From contig JAXMGT010000002.1 of NCBI GenBank assembly GCA_046347155.1, positions 558,001-622,000 on the forward strand: a stretch of 64,000 nucleotides of DNA, given 5' to 3'. The translations under genes were made by a program, and so were the position numbers. Positions 24,776-37,915 of this stretch are shown here, one piece after another. A model generated the notes under the pieces. That model made no database searches. It was not told where the DNA came from and worked only from the letters and a program-made list of their open reading frames with translations. Numbering within the stretch: the stretch's first letter is position 1; the number at the start of each line of letters is the position of its first letter. This DNA is from RPQJ01 sp046347155. GTDB taxonomy: Bacteria > Pseudomonadota > Gammaproteobacteria > Steroidobacterales > Steroidobacteraceae.

Positions 24776-25375
24776 ATGACCGATTTCATAGACGCCCAGG
24801 GCTTTCGTGCCAACGTCGGCATCGTGCTGATGCGGGACGACGGCCGCGTATTCCTCGGCAGCCGCACCGACGGACGCGGGTGGCAGTTTCCGCAGGGCGG
24901 CGTACTGCGCCACGAGTCGCCCGAGGAGGCGCTCTACCGCGAGTTGCGCGAGGAGGTCGGCCTCGCCCCCGACGACGTCGAACTGCTCGGCGGCACGAGT
25001 CGCTGGCTCAGGTACCGGTTGCCGCGCCAGTTCGTCCGGCGTCGCTCGCGCCCGTTGTGCATCGGCCAGAAGCAGCGATGGTTCCTGCTCAGGATGCGGG
25101 GCGGCGACGACCGGCTGCGCTTCGACGTCACGGCGAAGCCCGAGTTCGACGCGTGGCGGTGGGTGGATTACTGGGCGCCGGTGCGCGAGGTGATCTACTT
25201 CAAGCGCCGCGTCTACGCCCGCGCGCTCGACGAGCTCGCCGGCCGGGCGTTCCCGGCCGGCGCGCCGCCGTACCCGGAATGGTGGGCGACGCTGGTGGCG
25301 CGCCAGGAGTCCGAGAGCGCGGAATTCGGCGACCGGGCACACCTGTCGCCCGCGGGCGAGGCCGCCGCCGAGTGA
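24776..25375 (+). CDS. rppH: RNA pyrophosphohydrolase
   Basis: A 199-residue Nudix hydrolase that removes pyrophosphate from mRNA 5' ends and so starts decay. The opening FRANVGIVLMRDDGRVFLGS, the WQFPQGG segment and the complete Nudix box at residues 41-63 (GX5EX7REUXEEXGU) are present. The segment EFDAWRWVDYWAPVREVIYF is typical of RppH. Length exceeds E. coli RppH (176) by a C-terminal tail. Its stop overlaps the next GTG start by four bases. Confidence 0.96.
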   Translation: MTDFIDAQGFRANVGIVLMRDDGRVFLGSRTDGRGWQFPQGGVLRHESPEEALYRELREEVGLAPDDVELLGGTSRWLRYRLPRQFVRRRSRPLCIGQKQRWFLLRMRGGDDRLRFDVTAKPEFDAWRWVDYWAPVREVIYFKRRVYARALDELAGRAFPAGAPPYPEWWATLVARQESESAEFGDRAHLSPAGEAAAE

Positions 25376-26139
25376 ACGACCCCGCTCCCGCGCGGGCGCC
25401 AGTTGCGTCCCCGTCGCGCGGGGTCCCGGCCTGGGGGTGGGTGGTGCTCGCCGCGGTGGCGGTCGCCGGTTCGTTCTGGCTCGGCCATCGCCAGGGCCAG
25501 CGCGTCGCCGGCTACGATTTCGCCGACGAGGTGCGCACCCGGCGCACGCTCGAGGCGCGGCTCGAGGTGCTCGAGAAACGCAACGCGAAGCTGAACGCAC
25601 AGGTCGCCGAACTCGAGATGGCACGCCGGATCGACCGCGACGCGTACGGGCAGGTCGAGCGGACGCTGGGCGAACTGCAGTCGAAGCTGGCCCGCCAGGG
25701 CGACGACCTGGCGTTCTACCGCAGCATCGTGTCCCCGGAGGACGGCGTCCAGGGCCTGCGGATCCAGCGTTTCGCCGTGCGGCCGGGCACCGGCCCGCGC
25801 GAGTTCGTCGTCGAGGTGACGCTGATCCAGGCGCTGCGGCAGGACGGACTCGTCTCCGGGTCCGTGCAGGTGACCCTGCAGGGCATGGTGGGCACGCGGC
25901 CGGCCCGGTACACGCTTGCGCAGCTCGGCGGATCCGGGCGCACGACGTACTCGTTCCGGTATTTCCAGACCATCGAGCGGACCGTCGAGCTGCCCGAGGG
26001 GTTCCAGCCCTTCGACGTGGAGGTCCGCGCCCAGCCCGGCCGGGGCGACGCGGTCAGGCGCTCGTTCCCGTGGAAGGTCCGGGACTCGGCCGCCCCGGAG
26101 CCGGAGGCGATAACCGAGGCGCCCGGCGGCGTCCGCTGA
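25372..26139 (+). CDS. DUF6776-family bitopic membrane protein
   Basis: A 255-residue protein with one membrane helix at about residues 20-39, a coiled coil at about 53-115 (LEARLEVLEKRNAKLNAQVA), and a beta-rich periplasmic domain with FRYFQTIERTVELPEGFQPF. This arrangement matches the DUF6776 family found in gammaproteobacteria. Function is unknown; the topology suggests an envelope scaffold. The GTG start overlaps the rppH stop. Confidence 0.75.
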   Translation: MNDPAPARAPVASPSRGVPAWGWVVLAAVAVAGSFWLGHRQGQRVAGYDFADEVRTRRTLEARLEVLEKRNAKLNAQVAELEMARRIDRDAYGQVERTLGELQSKLARQGDDLAFYRSIVSPEDGVQGLRIQRFAVRPGTGPREFVVEVTLIQALRQDGLVSGSVQVTLQGMVGTRPARYTLAQLGGSGRTTYSFRYFQTIERTVELPEGFQPFDVEVRAQPGRGDAVRRSFPWKVRDSAAPEPEAITEAPGGVR

Positions 26140-26155
26140 GGGCCCGGCGCCGCGG

Positions 26156-26164
26156 TGCTAGAAT
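26156..26164 (+). promoter_or_regulatory. extended -10 promoter element upstream of erpA
   Basis: TGCTAGAAT lies 31 bases before the erpA ATG and is followed by a GC-rich discriminator. It has the TGn extension that lets sigma-70 work without a good -35. An identical element precedes plsY. Confidence 0.45.
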
Positions 26165-26195
26165 CCGGGCCTCGGGACCGAATGGAGCGCCGACG

Positions 26196-26561
26196 ATGAA
26201 CACCGCCCTGGAGACGACCGTCACCGCGGATGCCGCACCGCTCACATTCACGGATTCCGCGGCGACGAAGGTCGGGCAGCTGATCCGCGAGGAAGGCAAC
26301 CCGAACCTGAAGCTGCGCGTGTTCGTCTCGGGCGGTGGCTGCTCGGGCTTCCAGTACGGATTCACGTTCGACGAAAACGAGGAAGAGGGCGACACCTGCG
26401 TCGAGAACCAGGGCGTCAAGCTGCTGGTCGACCCGATGAGCTTCCAGTACCTCGAGGGCGCCGAGATCGACTACAAGGAAGACCTCGAGGGCGCGCAGTT
26501 CGTGATCCGCAACCCGAACGCCACGACCACCTGCGGCTGCGGGTCGTCGTTCTCCGCCTGA
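26196..26561 (+). CDS. erpA: iron-sulfur cluster insertion protein ErpA
   Basis: A 121-residue A-type carrier that delivers [Fe-S] clusters to respiratory and isoprenoid enzymes. The three ligand cysteines are C49 (VSGGGCSGFQYGF), C113 and C115 (TTCGCGSSFSA). Length is near E. coli ErpA (114). The ATG lies 31 bases after a promoter-like TGCTAGAAT. A Ppx gene follows after 7 bases. Confidence 0.95.
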   Translation: MNTALETTVTADAAPLTFTDSAATKVGQLIREEGNPNLKLRVFVSGGGCSGFQYGFTFDENEEEGDTCVENQGVKLLVDPMSFQYLEGAEIDYKEDLEGAQFVIRNPNATTTCGCGSSFSA

Positions 26562-26568
26562 CCATTCA

Positions 26569-28074
26569 TTGACCCGGCCCGGAGATCCGTCGTCGGACGT
26601 GCTGGCGGCTGTGGACCTCGGGTCCAACAGCTTCCACATGGTCGTCGCGCGCTGGTCCCACGGCCAGCTCGCGATCCTGGACCGCCTCCGCGAGACGGTG
26701 CGCCTCGCCTCCGGGCTCGACGAGCAGGGCCGGCTCGACCGCGAGGCCGTGGGCCGGGCGCTCGGCTGCCTCGAGCGGTTCGGCCAGCGCCTGCGGGACG
26801 TCAAGGCCCAGCGCGTCCGCGTCGTCGGCACGAACACGCTGCGCCGTGCGAAGCGCAAGGGCGCGTTCCTCGACCGTGCGCGCGAGGCGCTCGGCCACCC
26901 GATCGAGATCATCTCCGGCGTCGAGGAGGCGCGGCTCATCTACCAGGGCGTCGCGCGGACGACGCCCGGCGTCACGGGCCACCGGCTCGTCATCGACATC
27001 GGCGGCGGCAGCACCGAACTCATCATCGGCGAGGGCGTCGCGACGCGGCGCCTCGAGAGCCTGTACATCGGCTGCGTCGGGATGATGACGGCGCACTTCG
27101 GGGACGGCGAGATCACCGAGAAACGGCTGAAGCGCGCCCGGACGGCCGCCGAACTCGAGTTCGAACCCGTCGTCGCGCGCTTCCACCGCTCGCAGTGGGA
27201 CACCGCGTTCGGCGCGTCGGGCACCGTGCGCGCGGTCGGCGACGTGCTCGCGGCACGCGGCGGACCGTCAGGCGTCATCACGCGGGAGGGCGTCGAGTCG
27301 CTGCGCGAGGCGTGCCTGCGCGCAGGCCGCGTGGACCGGATCGACCTCGTGGGACTCTCGCAGGACCGGCGCGACATCCTGCCCGGCGGCCTCGTCGTGC
27401 TCGAGGCTGCGTTCGAGATGCTCGGGATCGAGGCGCTCCACATCGCCGAGGGCGCGCTCCGCGAAGGCCTGCTCTACGACCTGCTCGGGCGCCTCACCGA
27501 CGAGGACGCGCGGGTGCGCAGCGTCCGCGCGATGGAATCGCGATTCCACGTCGACTCGGCACAGGCCGACCGCGTCGAGTCGACGGCGCTCGCGCTGCTC
27601 AGGCAGGTGCGGGATCCGTGGGGCCTCGATGAGCCGCTCGCCGAGCCCGCGCTGCGCTGGGCCGCGCGCCTGCACGAGGCGGGCCTCGACATCGCGCACG
27701 CGCAGTACCACCGCCACGGTGCGTACCTGCTCGAGCACGCGGACATGCCGGGGTTCCCGCGCGAGGAGCAGCGCCTGCTCGCAGCGCTCGTCGGGGCGCA
27801 CCGCCGCAAGCTCGACCTGTCGCCCTGCGAATCGCTGGTGCCACCCTGGCACCTGAAGGCGGCGTTCCTGATCGTGCTGCTCAGGCTTGCGGTGCTGCTG
27901 CACCGGGGGCGGGGTCCGCGCGCGCTGCCGCGACTCGAGGTCGGGGCCCGAGGCCGCAACCTCGACATCGGGTTCCCGAAGGGATGGCTCGAGGAGCACC
28001 CGCTCACCGAGGCGGATCTCGAGCAGGAGGCGGAGTGGCTGCGCGCGGCCGGCTTCCGGCTGCGCGTCAGCTGA
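26569..28074 (+). CDS. ppx: Ppx/GppA-family exopolyphosphatase
   Basis: A 501-residue phosphatase that removes phosphate from the ends of polyphosphate chains or converts pppGpp. Actin-like ATPase motifs are VDLGSNSFHMVVAR at the start and IDIGGGSTELIIGEG near residue 145; the second half is the HD-like helical domain of Ppx. The best start is a TTG at 26569. Ppx and GppA cannot be separated safely, but the full-length two-domain form and the sequence lean to Ppx. Confidence 0.92.
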   Translation: MTRPGDPSSDVLAAVDLGSNSFHMVVARWSHGQLAILDRLRETVRLASGLDEQGRLDREAVGRALGCLERFGQRLRDVKAQRVRVVGTNTLRRAKRKGAFLDRAREALGHPIEIISGVEEARLIYQGVARTTPGVTGHRLVIDIGGGSTELIIGEGVATRRLESLYIGCVGMMTAHFGDGEITEKRLKRARTAAELEFEPVVARFHRSQWDTAFGASGTVRAVGDVLAARGGPSGVITREGVESLREACLRAGRVDRIDLVGLSQDRRDILPGGLVVLEAAFEMLGIEALHIAEGALREGLLYDLLGRLTDEDARVRSVRAMESRFHVDSAQADRVESTALALLRQVRDPWGLDEPLAEPALRWAARLHEAGLDIAHAQYHRHGAYLLEHADMPGFPREEQRLLAALVGAHRRKLDLSPCESLVPPWHLKAAFLIVLLRLAVLLHRGRGPRALPRLEVGARGRNLDIGFPKGWLEEHPLTEADLEQEAEWLRAAGFRLRVS

Positions 28075-28096
28075 TGCGCGTGCCGAGCGTCCCGCC

Positions 28097-29410
28097 TCAG
28101 CGGCGGGCGACGCGCTGGCGATCGGCGCCGGTCGTGAGGTCGAGCTTCGCCAGCGTCACTTCGGCATTCGACCGGAACTCGGCCATGTAACGCGCAGGCA
28201 CCTCGGTGCGCGGCATCGGCAGCGTCGCCGGGTTGCGCTGCACGCCGTTCACCCGGTACTCGTAATGCAGGTGCGGGCCGGTCGCGAGGCCCGTCATGCC
28301 GACGTAGCCGATCGTGTCGCCCTGGCCGACGGTGCGGCCGGGGCGCAGCGACTTCGCGAAGCGGGAGAGGTGGCCGTAGACGGTCGTGATGCCGCGGCCG
28401 TGGTCGATCATGATCACGTTGCCGTAGCCGCCCTTGCGACCGGCGAACACGACGCGCCCGGCGCCCGCGGCCCACACCTTCGTGCCGGTCGGCGCGGCGT
28501 AGTCCGTGCCCTTGTGCGCGCGCACGATGCCGAGCACCGGATGCAGGCGACGGCTGTTGAACTGCGAACTGATCCGGGTGAAGTCGAGCGGGGCGCGCAG
28601 GAACGCCGTGCGCATGCCCTTGCCCTCGGGCGTGAAGTAGCCCTTCACTTCGCCGTCCTTCGACTCGAACCACACGGCCCGGTGCGTCTTGCCCTGGTTC
28701 ACGAACTCGGCGGCGAGGATCTGGCCGTCGTTCACGTAGCGGCCGTCCTGGAACTTCTGCTCGTAGAGCACGCCGAACGTGTCGCCCTGGCGGAGGTCGA
28801 GCGCGAAGTCGATGTCGAAGCAGAAGATCTGGTTCGCCAGCGTCATGATCGTGCGCGAGGACATGCCGGCACGCTGGCCCGCCTCGAACAGCGACGACTC
28901 GATGACGGCGCGGTGGCCGACCACCTCGGTCTCGAGCGGATTCTCGATGTAGTTGACCGCGTAGCCGTCGCCGGCACGCGAGACCGACAGCGTCAGCGTG
29001 TCGCTGATCTGTCGGTTGAGCGACTGCAGCACGCCGTCCGCGTGCGTGAGCGTGATCGTGTCGCCCGGCTTCAGGACGTCGAGCGCCCTGCGGACCTCGG
29101 GGCGCGAGCGCAGTTCGGCCAGCGTGCCGAGGTCGAGGCCGATCGAGCGGAAGATCTGGTCGAGCGTGTCGTCACGCTGGACGGTCACCTCGACGCTGTC
29201 CGGGCCGTCGTCGACGACGTCGGTGGGCACCTGCGTGGCCGCGAGCGCGGTCAGGTCCACGGACTGCGGCACGTCGTCGACCGGGGCGCGCAGGAGCAGC
29301 GCGGCCGCGATCGCGGCCATGACCGGGAGGCTCATGCCGGCGGCCAGCCAGCGCTTGCGGCCGCTCGCGATGGCAGTGCGGCCGCGGTTGTCGAAGTCGT
29401 TGAATCGCAA
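28097..29410 (-). CDS. M23-family peptidoglycan DD-metalloendopeptidase (MepM-like)
   Basis: A 437-residue envelope protein. It has an N-terminal membrane anchor (about residues 19-41), a LysM/OapA-like region (VTVQRDDTLDQIFRSIGL) and a C-terminal LytM zinc peptidase with HKGTDYAAPTGT and the HxH motif in GPHLHYEYRVNG. Such enzymes cut peptidoglycan crosslinks to allow wall growth. I prefer the TTG start at 29410, which has a GGGGA site ten bases upstream; a GTG at 29461 would add 17 residues. It is divergent from tyrS. Confidence 0.9.
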   Translation of the reverse strand: MRFNDFDNRGRTAIASGRKRWLAAGMSLPVMAAIAAALLLRAPVDDVPQSVDLTALAATQVPTDVVDDGPDSVEVTVQRDDTLDQIFRSIGLDLGTLAELRSRPEVRRALDVLKPGDTITLTHADGVLQSLNRQISDTLTLSVSRAGDGYAVNYIENPLETEVVGHRAVIESSLFEAGQRAGMSSRTIMTLANQIFCFDIDFALDLRQGDTFGVLYEQKFQDGRYVNDGQILAAEFVNQGKTHRAVWFESKDGEVKGYFTPEGKGMRTAFLRAPLDFTRISSQFNSRRLHPVLGIVRAHKGTDYAAPTGTKVWAAGAGRVVFAGRKGGYGNVIMIDHGRGITTVYGHLSRFAKSLRPGRTVGQGDTIGYVGMTGLATGPHLHYEYRVNGVQRNPATLPMPRTEVPARYMAEFRSNAEVTLAKLDLTTGADRQRVARR

Positions 29411-29557
29411 GTGGCAGTCCCCGCGCGGAAGTGGGGCGTAAGGTAGTTGCGCAGGCGCCACCAGTCAACGATCCGTCACGCTTTTTTCCTCGGTCTAACA
29501 AGCGCTTGCACCCTGAATGTCCGGAATGTGACAGGCCTCTCGGGCCGTCCGGGCGAT

Positions 29558-29585
29558 TGCCTGCCCGGTCGCGACCCCCTACAGT
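29558..29585 (+). promoter_or_regulatory. possible sigma-70 promoter of tyrS
   Basis: TTGCCT, a 16-base gap and TACAGT end 35 bases before the tyrS ATG. Both hexamers are only partial matches, so this is tentative. Confidence 0.25.
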
Positions 29586-29620
29586 CCGCCGGCTCCCCGA
29601 TTTTCAGGACGAACCGACCG

Positions 29621-30820
29621 ATGCTGCCTGCCCAGGAACAACTCGCGGAACTGCGCCGCGGAACCGCCGAAATCCTGACCGAGCCCGATCTCGAGAAGAA
29701 GCTCGCACGGGGGGTGCCGCTCAGGATCAAGGCCGGGTTCGATCCGACGGCGCCGGACCTGCACCTCGGGCACACGGTGCTGATCAACAAGATGGCGCTG
29801 TTCCAGCGGCTCGGCCACGAGGTGACGTTCCTGATCGGGGACTTCACCGGCCTGATCGGCGACCCGACCGGCCGCAACGCGACCCGGCCGCCGCTCACGC
29901 CCGACGACATCCGGTCGAATGCGCGCACCTACGAGGCGCAGATCTTCAAGATCCTCGATCCGGCGCTCACGAAGGTGGACTTCAACTCGCGCTGGATGAG
30001 CGAGCTCGGGGCCGCCGGGATGATCCAGCTGGCCGCGAAGCACACGGTGGCCCGGATGCTCGAGCGCGACGACTTCTCGAAGCGTTACCGGTCCGGGCAG
30101 GCGATCGCGGTCCACGAATTCCTCTATCCACTCGTCCAGGGCTACGACTCGGTCGCGCTCAGGAGCGACGTCGAACTCGGCGGCACGGACCAGAAGTTCA
30201 ACCTGCTGGTCGGCCGGCAGCTGCAGGAGGCCTACGGGCAGGAGCCGCAGGTCGTGATCACGATGCCGCTGCTCGAGGGGCTCGACGGCGTCAACAAGAT
30301 GTCGAAGTCGATGGGCAACTACATCGGCATCACCGAAGCCCCGGACGACATGTTCGGCAAGGTGATGTCGATCTCGGACGACTTGATGTGGCGCTGGTTC
30401 GACCTGCTGTCGTTCAGGCCGAACGCCGAGCTCGCCCGGCTCCGGGCCGAGGTCGCCGGCGGCCGCAACCCGCGCGACGTGAAATTCGAACTCGGCGTCG
30501 AGATCGTCGACCGCTTCCACGGTGCCGGCGCCGGCGCGCGGGCCCGTGACGCGTTCGTCGCGCGGTTCCAGCAGGGTGCGCTGCCCGAGGACCTCGCCGA
30601 GGTGACGCTCGACGGTGGCCCGGACGGCCTTGGGATCGCGCAGCTGCTGAAGGCGGCGGGCCTGGTGCCGAGCACGAGCGACGCGTTCCGGCAGCTGAAG
30701 CAGGGCGCCGTGAAGGTCGACGGCGAGAAGGTCGAGGACGGCGCCCGCAGGTTCGTCGCCGGCACGACGGCCGTGTTCCAGGTCGGCAAGCGGCGGCTCG
30801 CGCGGGTCACGGTGCGCTGA
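29621..30820 (+). CDS. tyrS: tyrosyl-tRNA synthetase
   Basis: A 399-residue class I synthetase that charges tRNA-Tyr. The HIGH-type motif is PDLHLGHTVL and the KMSKS loop is VNKMSKSMGNY. A C-terminal S4 RNA-binding domain has AFRQLKQGAVKVDGEKV. The ATG at 29621 follows an AGGA ribosome site and gives the usual length; an extended in-frame start upstream is not supported. Confidence 0.97.
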   Translation: MLPAQEQLAELRRGTAEILTEPDLEKKLARGVPLRIKAGFDPTAPDLHLGHTVLINKMALFQRLGHEVTFLIGDFTGLIGDPTGRNATRPPLTPDDIRSNARTYEAQIFKILDPALTKVDFNSRWMSELGAAGMIQLAAKHTVARMLERDDFSKRYRSGQAIAVHEFLYPLVQGYDSVALRSDVELGGTDQKFNLLVGRQLQEAYGQEPQVVITMPLLEGLDGVNKMSKSMGNYIGITEAPDDMFGKVMSISDDLMWRWFDLLSFRPNAELARLRAEVAGGRNPRDVKFELGVEIVDRFHGAGAGARARDAFVARFQQGALPEDLAEVTLDGGPDGLGIAQLLKAAGLVPSTSDAFRQLKQGAVKVDGEKVEDGARRFVAGTTAVFQVGKRRLARVTVR

Positions 30821-30822
30821 GC

Positions 30823-31461
30823 GTGTACCTGCCCGCGCATTTCCGCGAGGAGCGCCGGGAAGTCCTGCAGGATTTCGTCGAACGCCACCCGCTCGGCGCG
30901 CTCGTCACCGTCGTCGACGGTCGGGCCGGTGTCGACCACATACCGATGCTGCTCGAGCGGGATGCGGGCGCCCTGGGGCGCCTCCGCGGCCACGTGGCCC
31001 GGGCCAATCCGATCGCCCGGATGGTGCCGGACGGCGCCGACGTGCTGGTCGTGTTCGCCGGTGCCGATGCCTACGTCACGCCCTCGGCGTACCCGGCCAA
31101 GCGCGTCGACGGGCGGGTCGTCCCGACCTGGAACTACGCGGTCGTGCACGCGCGCGGGCGCATCCGCTGGTCCGACGACCCGGTGCGGCTCGGGGCGCTG
31201 GTGGCGGCGCTCACGGACCACCACGAGGCTGCGCGCCCGGACCCGTGGGCCGTCTCGGACGCGCCGCCGGATTACGTGGCGGCGATGCTCCGGGCAATCA
31301 CCGGTTTCGAGATCGCGATCGAGTCGCTCGACGGCAAGTTCAAGGCGAGCCAGAACCGCTCCGAGGGCGATCGCGCGGGTGTCGCCGGGACGCTCGCGCG
31401 CGAGCGCGATCCGGGCGACGTCGGCGAACTCGTGCGCGCGCCGACGCCGCGCGACGGCTGA
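30823..31461 (+). CDS. PaiB-family FMN-binding negative transcriptional regulator
   Basis: A 212-residue protein opening MYLPAHFREERREVLQDFVE, the PaiB hallmark, with FMN-fold segments DHIPMLLE and SAYPAKRVDGRVVPTWNY and the C-terminal GFEIAIESLDGKFKASQNRS. Bacillus PaiB represses sporulation and protease genes; in proteobacteria the role is not established. The GTG start lies two bases after the tyrS stop, so the pair is likely co-transcribed. Confidence 0.9.
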   Translation: MYLPAHFREERREVLQDFVERHPLGALVTVVDGRAGVDHIPMLLERDAGALGRLRGHVARANPIARMVPDGADVLVVFAGADAYVTPSAYPAKRVDGRVVPTWNYAVVHARGRIRWSDDPVRLGALVAALTDHHEAARPDPWAVSDAPPDYVAAMLRAITGFEIAIESLDGKFKASQNRSEGDRAGVAGTLARERDPGDVGELVRAPTPRDG

Positions 31462-31578
31462 CGCCGAAGCCGCTGTTTTTCAGCCTCCGGAGCATTGTCC
31501 ACGCGACGCGGCCCCGGGATTTCCGCGGCCCCGCGCGCTGTCAAGTTTTCGACCCGGCGCGGACCGCGAACGCGACTG

Positions 31579-31606
31579 TTGACGGCCCGATTCACACCGC
31601 TATACT
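31579..31606 (+). promoter_or_regulatory. rRNA operon promoter P1
   Basis: TTGACG, a 16-base gap and TATACT, followed directly by a GCGCGCCC discriminator, as expected for stringently controlled rRNA promoters. It lies about 270 bases before the 16S 5' end. The region from the end of the PaiB gene (31461) to the 16S gene holds only rRNA leader elements and no gene. Confidence 0.7.
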
Positions 31607-31685
31607 GCGCGCCCTTCCGCAGTGACCCCGGCCTCCGGCCCGGGTCGTGGCTGGACCCGGAGAGCGAAAAATTTCCTCGCCGGTG

Positions 31686-31713
31686 TTGACAGCCCTGTGG
31701 AATGCCGCATAAT
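31686..31713 (+). promoter_or_regulatory. rRNA operon promoter P2
   Basis: TTGACA, a 16-base gap and CATAAT, followed by GCGCGGC. It is a second promoter in tandem with P1, an arrangement common in gammaproteobacterial rRNA operons. Confidence 0.7.
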
Positions 31714-31740
31714 GCGCGGCTCCCCCGGCACGCTCCGGGG

Positions 31741-31754
31741 CGCTCTTTAAAAAT
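31741..31754 (+). promoter_or_regulatory. boxA antitermination element in rRNA leader
   Basis: CGCTCTTTAAAAAT closely matches the E. coli rrn boxA, which loads NusB-NusE so that polymerase reads through the operon. Confidence 0.7.
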
Positions 31755-31755
31755 C

Positions 31756-31784
31756 GAAACAGGTAATTTGTGTGGGGACTCGCG
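31756..31784 (+). other. left arm of pre-16S processing stem
   Basis: This stretch (from GAAACAGGTAATTTGTG to GGGGACTCGCG) is almost perfectly complementary to 33441-33470 on the far side of the 16S gene. Such stems are cut by RNase III to release the 16S precursor. Confidence 0.7.
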
Positions 31785-31878
31785 TCGGTCGTTTGCAAGC
31801 GCAAACACGGCGAGTACCAATTAGCCAGTTAATACTGAAACTAGTTGGGATTCTCTCCGAACTAAAGTCGCAAGACTT

Positions 31879-33414
<1,536 letters not shown>

Positions 33415-33440
33415 AAGAGACCAGCGCGAGCACACGCTTG

Positions 33441-33470
33441 CGCGAGTCCCCAACACAAGTTACCTGTTTC
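33441..33470 (+). other. right arm of pre-16S processing stem
   Basis: Complementary to 31756-31784 with only a few mismatches, including CGCGAGTCCCC and TTACCTGTTTC. It lies 27 bases after the 16S 3' end. Confidence 0.7.
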
Positions 33471-33516
33471 CCGTGATGCTGGACGCTTAGCGCGGGGCCC
33501 GCCTTCTCACTTAGAA

Positions 33517-33593
33517 GGGTCTGTAGCTCAGTTGGTCAGAGCGCACCCCTGATAAGGGTGAGGCCGGAAGTTCGAATCTTCCCAGACCCACCA
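33517..33593 (+). tRNA. ileT: tRNA-Ile (anticodon GAT)
   Basis: A 77-base cloverleaf with GGGTCTG acceptor pairing to CAGACCC, TAGCTCAGTTGG D-arm, anticodon GAT at 33551-33553, TTCGAAT T-loop and encoded CCA. It sits in the 16S-23S spacer, as is usual. Confidence 0.98.
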
Positions 33594-33612
33594 CCCAACG
33601 GGGTTCTGAGCC

Positions 33613-33688
33613 GGGGCCATAGCTCAGCTGGGAGAGCGCCTGCTTTGCAAGCAGGAGGTCGCCGGTTCGATCCCGGCTGGCTCCACCA
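33613..33688 (+). tRNA. alaT: tRNA-Ala (anticodon TGC)
   Basis: A 76-base tRNA opening GGGGCCATAGCTCAGCTGGG, with anticodon TGC at 33646-33648, T-loop TTCGATC and encoded CCA. It lies 19 bases after tRNA-Ile in the rRNA spacer. Confidence 0.98.
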
Positions 33689-33775
33689 CCGTCCGGCACT
33701 TCGTGATACGACGCCTGCGTCGAGAACTTCGACGGCGCAGGCGTGGTCTCACGCTGTGGAGGCAACTCCACGCGG

Positions 33776-33790
33776 TGCTCTTTAACAATC
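33776..33790 (+). promoter_or_regulatory. second boxA element in 16S-23S spacer
   Basis: TGCTCTTTAACAATC is nearly identical to the E. coli spacer boxA. The following bases 33791-33804 and 33841-33857 pair with 36889-36908 and 36868-36886 beyond the 23S gene, forming its processing stem. Confidence 0.7.
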
Positions 33791-33915
33791 TGAATTGGGT
33801 ATGACGCCGAGGATCAAGTTGATTCAACTTGAAAATCGAAAGCGTGTCGCATTCGCGAGAGAAACCAGCTGATTTGATTGTTCGAACCGATAACCCAGGC
33901 TTATTGGGGTTATAT

Positions 33916-36816
<2,901 letters not shown>

Positions 36817-36941
36817 ATAACACCCAATCGGCCTGAGGCCGGTTCGAGGTGAAGTCAGCGCGGTTGATCGCGCGACTGCGACACGCAAGTCATACCCGAT
36901 TCGAATTCATCGCTGCGCGCATGCGCGCACGTGAGCCAGTT

Positions 36942-37059
36942 TGCCTGGCGGCAATAGCGAGCGGGAACCACCCGATCCCTTTCCGAACTCGGAAGTGAAA
37001 ACGCTCTGCGCCGATGGTAGTGTGCCCTTCGGGCATGCAAGAGTAGGTCACTGCCAGGC
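36942..37059 (+). rRNA. rrf: 5S ribosomal RNA
   Basis: A 118-base 5S rRNA with TGCCTGGCGGC at the 5' end pairing with ACTGCCAGGC at the 3' end. The CCGAACTCGGAAGTGAAA core is present. It lies about 125 bases after 23S. Confidence 0.97.
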
Positions 37060-37070
37060 TCTTAAACCGA

Positions 37071-37107
37071 AACCCCCGACGGAGAAATCCGTCGGGGGTT
37101 TTCTTTT
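37071..37107 (+). terminator. intrinsic terminator of the rRNA operon
   Basis: A perfect 13-bp stem (AACCCCCGACGGA with TCCGTCGGGGGTT) around a GAAA loop, followed by a T-rich tail TTCTTTT. It ends 12 bases after the 5S start of the hairpin zone and closes the operon. Confidence 0.93.
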
Positions 37108-37577
37108 GCGGCCGGCGCGACGGATGGCCCGGGCGCCCGGGGCGGGCGCGGCGCGCTGGGCGAGCGGGCGACGGCCGGGCGATATTCGGCCGATGACGTC
37201 TGCCGGCAACGATCCCGAGAAGGCCGCGCCACGCAGCGACCTGATCGTGCTCGGGCTGCTGGCGCCGGTCGCCGGGATCGCTGCCGGTGCGCTCGGCGCG
37301 GCGTTCCGGCTGGTGCTCGACCACGCGAACGGGCTGCGCGACCTGTTGGTGGCGCGGACCGGTGGCTGGGGCATCGGCGGACCGTTGCTGCTGGCGGCCG
37401 CAGCCGCGGTGGCGGCCGCACTTGCGGCGTGGCTCGTGCGGCGCGTCTCGCCGGAAGCGGCGGGCAGCGGCATCCCGCGGGTCATGGCGGTGCTCGACGG
37501 TGACGAGCCGCCGGCGCCGATCCGCGTCGTGCCGGTCAAGTTCGTGGCGGGCACGCTCGCGATCGGGTCGGGCCTCT

Positions 37578-37616
37578 CGTAAGCTTCCCCGTTTCGGAGA
37601 CAAGTCATAACGAGAG
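37578..37616 (+). repeat. left terminal inverted repeat of the IS
   Basis: Begins CGTAAGCTTCCCCG. It matches the reverse complement of 38736-38774 at 32 of 39 positions. The IS start is taken as the T at 37577 to leave a clean CTC duplication. Confidence 0.85.
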
Positions 37617-37648
37617 CTTTCTGGCATGTTAACGCCGGGAGGCTTGAG

Positions 37649-37915
37649 ATGAAGAAGTCGAAGTTCACCGAGACCCAGATCGTCGGGTTCCTGAAGCTGG
37701 CCGATGCCGGGATGCCGGTTCGGGAGGTCTGCCGCAAGGCGGGCATCAGCGAGCCGACGTACTACGTGTGGAAGAGCAAGTACGGCGGCATGGAGGCCTC
37801 GGACCTGAAGCGGTTCAAGGAGATGGAGGCCGAGCTGTCGAAGCTCAAACGCATGTACGCGGACCTGGCCATGGAGAACCATGCGATGAAGGACCTGATC
37901 GCAAAAAAACTCTAG
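37649..37915 (+). CDS. IS3-family transposase OrfA
   Basis: An 88-residue helix-turn-helix DNA-binding protein (MKKSKFTETQIVGFLKLADA, VREVCRKAGISEPTYYVWKS) with a C-terminal leucine-zipper-like helix. It ends at a TAG just after a run of seven A (37903-37909), where ribosomes can slip -1 into orfB. OrfA alone usually regulates transposition. Confidence 0.92.
   Translation: MKKSKFTETQIVGFLKLADAGMPVREVCRKAGISEPTYYVWKSKYGGMEASDLKRFKEMEAELSKLKRMYADLAMENHAMKDLIAKKL

Noticed and set aside
30319..31224. Minus-strand frame opposite tyrS and the PaiB-like gene
   Set aside because: Antisense shadow; both plus-strand genes have family signatures over their full lengths.
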